Shown: one piece after another, positions 1 to 5,441 of the stretch
How the letters are laid out: every line of letters begins with the position of its first letter
Numbering within the stretch: the stretch's first letter is position 1
Origin: JAMORN01 sp027063545 [NCBI: bacterium]
GTDB taxonomy: Bacteria > JAMORN01
Length of the DNA stretch: 5,441 bases
Direction of reading: 5' to 3'
NCBI GenBank assembly: GCA_027063545.1
Contig: JAMORN010000182.1
Location: 1-5,441, forward strand
Notes under the pieces: generated by a model
Told to the model about the DNA's origin: nothing
Databases searched by the model: none
The model's input: the letters and a program-made list of their open reading frames with translations, nothing else
Program-made: the position numbers and the translations under genes

Positions 1-1
1 T

Positions 2-343
2 AATAAGGAATATATAGTAATTAAAATAATGTCCTGATATATATAGAGATCGTCTGGTATTTAAAATCTTGTCTATAAAATAAAATTTTCTTATAACCTT
101 ATTCTTATTTTTAGAAAATAAATATAAAAAAATAAAAACTATTTCACAGAAAGAGACTGTAATAACACTATACTTTATAGTTTTTGTATAGATTTCATGA
201 TTAAGATTTAATATATACATAAATATCAACCATTCGCTAAAAGTAATTAATGTAGGAAATACCATGCCTATAAGAAAAGTTGAAGTAATAGTATCCAATT
301 TAGAATTAATTTTTCTATATAAAGTATTAAATATTCTCTCCAT
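2..343 (-). CDS. N-terminal part of an unrecognised membrane protein, cut by the left window edge
   Basis: A frame starting at the ATG at 341-343 stays open for 114 codons and runs off the left edge with no stop. In DNA this AT-rich a chance frame of that length is unlikely. The translation begins with a basic stretch (residues 1-15, MERIFNTLYRKINSK), then a hydrophobic segment at about 22-45, a short polar loop, a second at about 58-76, a strongly basic loop at about 77-98 with several Lys and Arg, and the beginning of what may be a third at 105-114. Basic loops on the same side of the two helices fit the positive-inside rule, with the N-terminus in the cytoplasm. An in-frame TAA at 362-364 limits the start; no Shine-Dalgarno sequence precedes the ATG. 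The next in-frame ATG is at 263-265. I do not recognise the family. A membrane sensor or cyclase N-terminus is possible but unsupported. Confidence 0.6.
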   Translation of the reverse strand, partial: MERIFNTLYRKINSKLDTITSTFLIGMVFPTLITFSEWLIFMYILNLNHEIYTKTIKYSVITVSFCEIVFIFLYLFSKNKNKVIRKFYFIDKILNTRRSLYISGHYFNYYIFLI

Positions 344-346
344 AGT

Positions 347-352
347 ATTATA
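347..352 (-). promoter_or_regulatory. Possible -10 element (TATAAT) just upstream of the membrane-protein ORF
   Basis: The minus strand reads TATAAT here, three bases before the ATG at 343. No good -35 hexamer stands 16-18 bases upstream; the best candidates are T-rich and match poorly. A start site the usual 6-7 bases downstream would fall inside or after the ATG, so if this is real the gene would be leaderless or start further in. In sequence this AT-rich the hexamer may be chance. The surrounding 52-bp gap (344-395) has no GC-rich hairpin and no other clear signal. Confidence 0.2.
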
Positions 353-395
353 ATATAATTTTTATTTTCTAAAAGTTTTACTATAATTTTAGCGA

Positions 396-1661
396 TTAAG
401 TTTTTAATTTTCTAGTCTTAACAGTTGGGAATAAAATATTATTAAGTATAAGTCTATATCCTGGAGAATTCTTATGATATTCAAGTCTTGTAGGTGGATC
501 ACCAACCTTATGAGCGTAATCCTCTGGATCATGCCCTCCTAAAAATGTAAATCTACCCTTTCCAAGTTTTCCATGGAGATAATAAACCTCTCCACTATCG
601 CCCACTCTTCCCAAAATTATTATATTAGACTTTATTACATCTGGATTAAAACTTGTTGCTAACCCATAATAACCCTTTATTATCCTTGTATGGTTTTGAA
701 CAAGTATTGATGGTATTGGATCATATTTAGCTGAAAACTCAAACAGTTGAAAATCTCTTGCTGGTTTTCTATGGATTGTATTTACTTGATTATAATCAAT
801 ATTGCCAAATGATGCCTCGTAAGGATTTAAATTTACCTTAAAATTGGTAAAAGCAAAAGTAACAGAATAATCCAACTTCTCATTTGCATCAGGATCGTAT
901 GGATCACCATCATAAACAGAGCCTGCTATATCCGTATTATGAGAGGCAAGTGCTATATCAAGTGTAACAGGTGCCAAACACATAGCAAAAAGATATCCGC
1001 CATTCTTTACATACTCTCTAATTTTAAAAGCAACTGCTTTTTTTAGATCTGTAACCTTTTTAAAACCCCATTTTTTTGCCCTCTCTTCATTCTCCTTAAC
1101 CTGCTCTCTATACCATTTTGTATGGCCAAAAGCAGCATAAAATTTAGAATACTGCCCTGTAAAATCTTCATGATGAAGATGAAGCCAATCATAGTGTTTT
1201 AATGTATCTGAAAGAATCTCATCATCGTATATCTTATCATAATCAATTCTAGCATAGGTTAAAGCAAGGGTAACAGCATCATCCCAAGGTCTTTTATCCT
1301 TTGGTGTATAAACTGCTATTTTTGGAAGTTTCTCAATCTTAAGTTTTGCCATATTAGAGTTTTCTATTATATTCTCTATTTGGTTCTCCTCTTTATCTGA
1401 AATATCCTCATAACTAACCCCAAAATCAAGGCATAACATCTTAACCAAAGAGGCAAATTTATCTTCTACTAAAAAAGAACCTCCTCTATAGTATAAAAGC
1501 CAATAACCATATCCTCCATTTTTTAAAAGATTATACATAACCCCATAAGCCCTAAGATGATCTGTTTGGGATAAATCCATTGGAATTAAAATATAGTTTG
1601 AGAATATATTTGAAGAATATATAAATAAAAAGAAACTAATATAAACCAATAAATGCTGCAT
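396..1661 (-). CDS. Probable exported protein of the family often labelled 'asparagine synthetase B'; class I amidotransferase-like fold suspected
   Basis: The product is 421 aa from the ATG at 1659-1661. Residues about 4-21 form a hydrophobic, signal-peptide-like segment, though without the usual basic n-region. From memory, the body matches a family of about 400 aa in Bacteroidetes and relatives annotated 'asparagine synthetase B': ILIPMD (25-30), PKIAVYTPKDKRPWDDAVTL (113-132), HLHHEDFTGQ (161-170), GGYLFAMC (221-228), GGHDPEDY (375-382), NSPGYRLILNNILFP (398-412). It has no N-terminal Cys nucleophile and no SGGxDS ATP-pyrophosphatase loop, so the name is not supported. The order strand, GGxLxxxC, GKGRF, GGHDPE resembles class I glutamine amidotransferase or ThuA-like folds, with Cys228 and His377/Glu380 as candidate site residues; this is inference. 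Function unknown. It overlaps pgeF by 26 bp. The ATG is preferred because AGGAAG precedes it and the signal-like segment then lies at the N-terminus; the same frame opens earlier at 1721, inside pgeF. Confidence 0.88.
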   Translation of the reverse strand: MQHLLVYISFFLFIYSSNIFSNYILIPMDLSQTDHLRAYGVMYNLLKNGGYGYWLLYYRGGSFLVEDKFASLVKMLCLDFGVSYEDISDKEENQIENIIENSNMAKLKIEKLPKIAVYTPKDKRPWDDAVTLALTYARIDYDKIYDDEILSDTLKHYDWLHLHHEDFTGQYSKFYAAFGHTKWYREQVKENEERAKKWGFKKVTDLKKAVAFKIREYVKNGGYLFAMCLAPVTLDIALASHNTDIAGSVYDGDPYDPDANEKLDYSVTFAFTNFKVNLNPYEASFGNIDYNQVNTIHRKPARDFQLFEFSAKYDPIPSILVQNHTRIIKGYYGLATSFNPDVIKSNIIILGRVGDSGEVYYLHGKLGKGRFTFLGGHDPEDYAHKVGDPPTRLEYHKNSPGYRLILNNILFPTVKTRKLKT

Positions 1662-2370
1662 TTCTTCCTGTAATCTTATCACGCCTGTAAGAATAAAATT
1701 TTTCTTTTTCTTCGTATACATCTTTTATTTTATTATAAATATTTTTATACCCAAGTTTTTCAAGTTTTTCTAAAATAACCTTATCTAAATGTAAAAATAA
1801 CTTTCCAGCCTTTTTTTCTAAAAACTTTTTATCAAAAAAATTATAAAATTCCTCTCCTACCTCATAATTTTTTCCAGTTATCATAGGGCCCACATAAACA
1901 TTTATATCGGAAATACTATAACCTTTTTTTATAAACAGATCTGTTATATTCTCAATAATACCTGTGGATGTACCACGCCACCCTGCATGAAGTGCTCCAA
2001 TAATACTAAAATCCTTATTATAAAAAACTAAATTTCCACAATCTGCAACTGTAATAAACAAAAGAACCCCTCTTTTTGTTGTAATAATCCCATCATACTC
2101 CAATTTAAAATCTATATCTTTGATATTTACATTATTTTTATCTAAATACTCATCTAAATCCAAAACTTTAGAAGAGTGAATCTGCTTTAAAAAAAGATAA
2201 TCTTTATCCCATTTTATATACTCTAAAAAAATTCTAATATTATCAGAAATAAATGGGTCTTGAGTGTTTCTACCAAGATTTAAAGAAGAAAAACTCCCCC
2301 TACTTACCCCTCCCCTTTTTTTTGTAAAACCTGCAATAATTCTGGAGTTTTTTATATACTCTATATACAT
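1636..2370 (-). CDS. pgeF: YfiH/PgeF family protein (LACC1-like purine nucleoside phosphorylase / peptidoglycan editing factor)
   Basis: A 244-aa protein, the usual length for this cytosolic zinc family (E. coli YfiH/PgeF, human LACC1). Members have been shown to act on purine nucleosides, and the E. coli protein affects which amino acids enter peptidoglycan precursors; older labels call it multicopper or polyphenol oxidase. Visible family motifs are GFTKKRGGVS (14-23), LNLG (30-33), KQIH with His65, VADC with Cys111, ALHAGWRGT (126-134) with His128, GPMI...YEVGEEF (161-175) and YSYRRDKITGRNAAFIGL (226-243). His65, Cys111 and His128 are the expected zinc ligands. The Cys residues that often precede the SYRRD motif are absent, and ADC is followed by GNL rather than the common VP. 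An in-frame TAG directly before the ATG at 2370 fixes the upstream limit of the start. It lies 26 bp after argF and overlaps the next gene by 26 bp. Confidence 0.93.
   Translation of the reverse strand: MYIEYIKNSRIIAGFTKKRGGVSRGSFSSLNLGRNTQDPFISDNIRIFLEYIKWDKDYLFLKQIHSSKVLDLDEYLDKNNVNIKDIDFKLEYDGIITTKRGVLLFITVADCGNLVFYNKDFSIIGALHAGWRGTSTGIIENITDLFIKKGYSISDINVYVGPMITGKNYEVGEEFYNFFDKKFLEKKAGKLFLHLDKVILEKLEKLGYKNIYNKIKDVYEEKEKFYSYRRDKITGRNAAFIGLY
1664..1669 (-). promoter_or_regulatory. Ribosome binding site deciding the start of the exported protein
   Basis: The minus strand reads AGGAAG, then AA, then the ATG at 1661. Spacing from the AGGA core to the ATG is four bases, a little short. The site lies inside the last codons of pgeF. 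It favours this ATG over the upstream in-frame ATG at 1721 and GTG at 1682, neither of which I see with a comparable site. Confidence 0.5.
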
Positions 2371-2396
2371 CTAAATCTAATTATCTTTACACCTTT

Positions 2397-3326
2397 TTAT
2401 TCTACATTAAAATTGCCATTTATCAAATAAATCAGAACTGCTTTTTGGGCATGAAGTCTACATTCTGCCTCATCAAAAGCAATAGAAAACTCGCTATCTA
2501 ATACATCATCTGTTATCTCCTCTCCTCTATGTGCTGGAAGACAATGGGATACAACCACATCTGGATTTTCTGCCATCTCAACAACCTTCATATTTACCTG
2601 ATAAGGAGAAAAAATCCTTTTTCTAATTTCTTTTTCCTTTTCCTGCCCCATTGAAGCCCAAACATCTGTATATATAGCATCAGCTCCTTTTACTTTTTTA
2701 ATATCATCTGTTATCTCATACCTAAAATTAGGATTAATACCTAAAGCCTCCTTTATTATATCTTCTTTTATCTCATATCCTTTTGGTACAATATGAACAA
2801 ACTGCCAGTTAAAAAAACTTGAAAGCAAAAATAAAGAGTTAGCCACATTGTTTCCATCACCAACAAAAACAAGTTTAAAATCATCTTTAAGTTTATTATT
2901 CATAACAATAGCCTCATAAAAAGCAAGTGCTTGACAAGGATGATATCTATCTGTTAAAGCATTTATTACAGGAATACTACTATACTTTGCAAACTCCTCA
3001 ATCCTTTCCTGCCCAAATGTTCTAATCATTACAGCATCAGCCCATCTAGAAAAATTAAGAGCAGCATCCTTTATAGATTCCCTTTCTCCAAGTTTTATCA
3101 TATTCACATCCATATTAATAGCATGACCACCTAAATCATTCATTGCTATCTCAAATGTTGTTCTTGTTCTTAATGAACTCTTTTCAAATATCATTATAAG
3201 GTTCTTTCTGTATAAGGTATTTAAAACCTTTCCTTCTTTTTTATAAATTCTTAGTTTTTCTGCTAACTTTATTATGTTATTTATCTCTTCTTTTGTTAAA
3301 TCCTTTAATGATAAAAGATGCTTCAT
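2397..3326 (-). CDS. argF: Ornithine carbamoyltransferase
   Basis: A 309-aa protein of normal full length. It transfers the carbamoyl group of carbamoyl phosphate to ornithine, giving citrulline in arginine synthesis; the family works as a cytosolic trimer. The carbamoyl-phosphate domain shows SLRTRTTFE (51-59, the S-x-R-T-R site), ESIKD (83-87), Arg102 and HPCQ (129-132). The ornithine domain shows VGDGNNVANS (155-164), DVWASMGQE (221-229, with Asp221, Ser225 and Met226 as expected ornithine contacts) and HCLPAHRG (261-268, with Cys262). These favour ornithine over aspartate, putrescine or acetylornithine as substrate. Two usually conserved positions differ: Phe136 replaces the Asp of HPxQxLxD, and Cys289 replaces Asn in the AENR motif. 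The ATG has a strong AGGAGG five bases upstream, fused to the hslU stop. No other arginine gene is visible, so a role in arginine breakdown cannot be excluded from context. Confidence 0.95.
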   Translation of the reverse strand: MKHLLSLKDLTKEEINNIIKLAEKLRIYKKEGKVLNTLYRKNLIMIFEKSSLRTRTTFEIAMNDLGGHAINMDVNMIKLGERESIKDAALNFSRWADAVMIRTFGQERIEEFAKYSSIPVINALTDRYHPCQALAFYEAIVMNNKLKDDFKLVFVGDGNNVANSLFLLSSFFNWQFVHIVPKGYEIKEDIIKEALGINPNFRYEITDDIKKVKGADAIYTDVWASMGQEKEKEIRKRIFSPYQVNMKVVEMAENPDVVVSHCLPAHRGEEITDDVLDSEFSIAFDEAECRLHAQKAVLIYLINGNFNVE

Positions 3327-3331
3327 AACAT

Positions 3332-3337
3332 CCTCCT
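3332..3337 (-). promoter_or_regulatory. Strong ribosome binding site of argF overlapping the hslU stop codon
   Basis: The minus strand reads TAGGAGG, then ATGTT, then ATG. The TAG is the hslU stop (3336-3338) and AGGAGG is a near-perfect Shine-Dalgarno with a five-base spacer. A ribosome ending hslU sits on this site, which suggests translational coupling. Confidence 0.85.
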
Positions 3338-4697
3338 ATAAAATATATTTCTCTGTTTCTAAGTTAATTGTATCATAAAGTTTATTCAGTCTTTTATGGA
3401 CTTCTTTTTTATCTATTATAACCTTTTTTTTCTCTTTTAATTCTGAGAACTCAAACATCTCTATTTCGAGAAGTTTGCTCATAACTGTTTGGAGTCTTCT
3501 TGCTCCTATATCTTCAAGTAATTGATTTAGTTTATAAGCAACTTTTGCTACTTCTTTAATTGCTCCATCTGTAAATTCAATCTCTATGTTTTCAGTTTCA
3601 AGTAATTTTCGATACTGCTTAATTAAAGAATTTTCTGGTATAACTAAAATCTTCTCAAAATCCTTATCTGTTAAAGATGAAAGTTCTACCCTTATTGGAA
3701 ATCTTCCTAAAAATTCTGGCATTAAATCTGAAGGCTTTACTGTTGCAAAAGCACCTGCTGCTATAAATAAAATATGATCAGTAGAAATATATCCATATTT
3801 AGTATAAACTGTTGTTCCATCAAGTAAAGGAAGAAAATCCTGCTGAACACCTTCCTTTGAAACATTATCCGGCCCTTCTTTATATGAGCCAACAATCTTA
3901 TCTATCTCATCTATAAAAACAATTCCCCTTTCCTCAACAGCCTGCTTTGCCTCTTTTATTAAACTATCTTTATCAAGAAGTTTATTTTTCTCCTCCTCTA
4001 TTAAATACTCCCTTGCATCCTTAATACTCATTCTTTTTTTCTTCTTTTGCTTTGGAAATAAATCTTTTAAAAGTTCCTGAATACCTGAGGTTATATCCTC
4101 ATTTGATCCATATACCCCGAAAACATCAATTACTGCCCCCTGAACATTTGACTCTTTTACGTTTATAAGAATATCCTCATTTTCATATTTACCTTCATAA
4201 TACTCTTTTCTAATCCTTTCAATTTCATTATCAAGATCACTTTCATTTAATATTTTTCTATCAAAAAACTTATCAATAATCTTATTTATTAAAATCTCAT
4301 CAACCCGTTGCTTAATCTCTTTTTCTTTCTCTTTTAACCTTTGATTCTTTACCTGATTAATAGCGAACTCCATTAAATCCCTTATAATACTTTCTACATC
4401 CCTTCCTACATAACCTACCTCTGTATATCGTGTTGCTTCTACCTTAATAAAGGGAGAATTGGCAATCTTTGCTATTCTTCTTGCAATTTCAGTCTTTCCT
4501 ACCCCTGTTGGACCTATCATTAAAATATTGCTTGGTGTAATCTCTTTTCTAAAAAACTCATCCTTTATCTTCATTCTTCTTATTCTGTTTCTCAATGCAA
4601 TAGCAACAGCCTTTTTTGCTTCTTCTTGTCCAATAATATATCTATCTAAATACTTAACTATATCTTTTGGTGATAATTCTTTATAATCCTTTTTCAT
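3336..4697 (-). CDS. hslU: HslU (ClpY), ATPase subunit of the HslUV protease
   Basis: A 453-aa AAA+ unfoldase, close to the usual length of about 440-460. HslU hexamers unfold substrates and feed them into the HslV peptidase in the cytosol. Motifs in order: IIGQEEAKKAVAIALRNR (21-38), Walker A GPTGVGKT (62-69), the GYVG pore loop (95-98), an intermediate domain rich in Lys/Glu at about 110-245, Walker B VFIDEIDK (260-267), QQDFLPLLDG (285-294), sensor 1 ILFIAAGAF (309-317), GRFPIRVEL (331-339) with the probable arginine finger Arg332, and sensor 2 GARR (398-401). The C-terminus ends in YIL, the tail that docks into HslV. ClpX is excluded by the lack of a zinc finger and by the GYVGRDVESIIRDL sequence. 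No hslV is adjacent: the gene 15 bp upstream encodes an aminotransferase. The ATG at 4697 fits the family N-terminus and has GAGGGGG upstream. Confidence 0.97.
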   Translation of the reverse strand: MKKDYKELSPKDIVKYLDRYIIGQEEAKKAVAIALRNRIRRMKIKDEFFRKEITPSNILMIGPTGVGKTEIARRIAKIANSPFIKVEATRYTEVGYVGRDVESIIRDLMEFAINQVKNQRLKEKEKEIKQRVDEILINKIIDKFFDRKILNESDLDNEIERIRKEYYEGKYENEDILINVKESNVQGAVIDVFGVYGSNEDITSGIQELLKDLFPKQKKKKRMSIKDAREYLIEEEKNKLLDKDSLIKEAKQAVEERGIVFIDEIDKIVGSYKEGPDNVSKEGVQQDFLPLLDGTTVYTKYGYISTDHILFIAAGAFATVKPSDLMPEFLGRFPIRVELSSLTDKDFEKILVIPENSLIKQYRKLLETENIEIEFTDGAIKEVAKVAYKLNQLLEDIGARRLQTVMSKLLEIEMFEFSELKEKKKVIIDKKEVHKRLNKLYDTINLETEKYIL

Positions 4698-4706
4698 ATC
4701 CTAAAT

Positions 4707-4713
4707 CCCCCTC
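4707..4713 (-). promoter_or_regulatory. Ribosome binding site of hslU adjoining the aminotransferase stop codon
   Basis: The minus strand reads TAGAGGGGG followed by nine bases and ATG. TAG at 4713-4715 is the stop of the upstream aminotransferase, and its G begins the purine-rich GAGGGGG. A second AGGA lies too close to the ATG to serve. The arrangement parallels that before argF. Confidence 0.65.
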
Positions 4714-5441
4714 TATAGAACTTCAAGTAATTTTTCTATAACATAATCTTGTTCTTCTTCTTTTAAAGATGGATAAAGAGGTAGTGTTATTGTTCTTTTT
4801 GAAATTTTTTCAGCGTTTTTAAAATCACCTTCTTTATATCCATATTTATTTTTATAATAACTCATTAAATGTACTGGTTTATAATGAACACTCACACCTA
4901 TATTATTCTTCTGAAGATGCTCTATTATAAAATTCCTTTTCTCCTCTTCAACCCATATTGTGAAAAGATGCCAAGATGTTTTTACTTTTTCTGGAATTCT
5001 TGGAAATTCAACCTTATCCTTTAAACTTTCAATATATCTATTTGCTAAAAAACTTCTTCTCTCAAGAAGCTTTTCAATCCTATCAAGCTGTCCTACTAAA
5101 AGTGCAGCCTGAATATCATACATATTATACTTATAACCAACCTCTGGCATATCATACCAAGTAAATCTTTTATATCTATCAACAGCAGATTTAGAAAGAC
5201 CGTGAAGCCTTAATCTATATGTTCTCTCATATATCTCCTCTATATTTGTAACCAAAGCTCCTCCCTCGCCTGAAGTGATATTCTTTGTTGCATAAAAACT
5301 AAAACAAGCACCCGAGGTTAAACTTCCCGGTGAAATCCCTTCATATCTTGATTCTATTGCATGGGCTGCATCCTCTATAACAGGTATGTTATATTTTTCT
5401 GAAATCTCATTTAGTCTCTTTACATTAACCATATTACCATA
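4713..5441 (-). CDS. DegT/DnrJ/EryC1/StrS family sugar aminotransferase, 5' end beyond the right window edge
   Basis: The frame is open from the right edge to TAG at 4713-4715, giving 242 codons; the family usually has about 360-390 residues, so roughly the first third is missing. The Met at 5432 is internal: the codons before it read Tyr-Gly-Asn, matching the YG that precedes this region in relatives. Counting from that Tyr: PVIEDAAHA (20-28) with Asp24 expected to contact the PLP ring nitrogen, FSFYATKN (47-54) with Lys53 (codon 5283-5285) as the Schiff-base lysine, GEGG (58-61), and YKYNMYDIQAALL (103-115). Members transfer an amino group, usually from glutamate, to a nucleotide-linked keto sugar for surface polysaccharide or lipid A sugars. 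The FSFYATKN...GEGG style resembles the ArnB-like side of the family, but the substrate cannot be named. It probably shares a transcript with hslU. Confidence 0.93.
   Translation of the reverse strand, partial: YGNMVNVKRLNEISEKYNIPVIEDAAHAIESRYEGISPGSLTSGACFSFYATKNITSGEGGALVTNIEEIYERTYRLRLHGLSKSAVDRYKRFTWYDMPEVGYKYNMYDIQAALLVGQLDRIEKLLERRSFLANRYIESLKDKVEFPRIPEKVKTSWHLFTIWVEEEKRNFIIEHLQKNNIGVSVHYKPVHLMSYYKNKYGYKEGDFKNAEKISKRTITLPLYPSLKEEEQDYVIEKLLEVL

Noticed and set aside
354-390. Direct repeat TATAATTTT at 354-362 and 382-390
   Set aside because: Nine bases of pure A/T in a very AT-rich gap are expected by chance; no further copies or symmetry suggest an operator.
369-392. Possible terminator: CTAAAA...TTTTAG inverted repeat and the palindrome TAAAAGTTTTA downstream of the exported-protein gene
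   Set aside because: The stems are short and A/T only, with no G/C-rich core, so a functional intrinsic terminator is not supported.
2296-2323. G-rich runs (GGGG, GGGG, GGGGG on the minus strand) next to an A8 run, resembling a slippery site, internal ribosome binding site or G-quadruplex
   Set aside because: It encodes the family-conserved KKRGGVSRG segment of pgeF, has only three G-runs, and has no nearby start codon or alternative frame worth reading.
3586-3777. Plus-strand open frame of 63 codons inside hslU
   Set aside because: It is antisense to a strongly supported conserved gene, has no family resemblance and reflects codon bias on the other strand.
4459-4686. Plus-strand open frame of 75 codons with a hydrophobic, membrane-like translation
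   Set aside because: It is antisense to the Walker A and N-terminal region of hslU. Antisense of Lys/Glu-rich AT-rich genes readily gives Phe/Leu-rich hydrophobic frames.
4976-5164. Plus-strand open frame of 62 codons inside the aminotransferase gene
   Set aside because: It is antisense to conserved coding sequence and has no supporting motif or start signal.

Overview
The window is very AT-rich. All recognisable genes lie on the minus strand and are read from right to left. Codons mostly end in A or T, arginine is mainly AGA/AGG, and the proteins are rich in Lys, Ile and Glu. This suits a low-GC, possibly thermophilic bacterium. An HslU ATPase rules strongly for Bacteria. The protein at 396-1661 closely resembles, from memory, a family common in Bacteroidetes and related FCB-type lineages, so an uncultured bacterium of that broad neighbourhood is a reasonable guess; the phylum cannot be fixed from this sequence.

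Layout in transcription order: (1) 4713-5441, the C-terminal two thirds of a DegT/DnrJ/EryC1/StrS sugar aminotransferase, cut by the right edge; (2) 3336-4697, hslU, the ATPase of the HslUV protease; (3) 2397-3326, argF, ornithine carbamoyltransferase; (4) 1636-2370, a YfiH/PgeF (LACC1-like) protein; (5) 396-1661, a probably exported protein of a family often labelled 'asparagine synthetase B' but with no AsnB domain, looking more like a class I glutamine-amidotransferase-type fold; (6) 2-343, the N-terminal part of an unrecognised membrane protein, cut by the left edge.

Genes 1 to 5 are tightly packed: gaps of 15, 9 and 26 bp, then a 26-bp overlap. The Shine-Dalgarno sequences of hslU and argF are fused to the stop codon of the preceding gene. 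This argues for one transcript with translational coupling. A 52-bp AT-rich gap separates gene 5 from gene 6 and holds a -10-like hexamer but no convincing terminator. The genes do not form one pathway: surface sugar metabolism, proteolysis, arginine synthesis and cell-wall/purine housekeeping share an operon-like string, as is common in compact genomes.

I see no CRISPR array, mobile element, tRNA, rRNA or riboswitch, and no clear case for a new multi-gene system. The points most worth following are the misnamed exported protein with a possible Cys/His/Glu site, the absence of hslV next to hslU, and the truncated membrane gene at the left edge.
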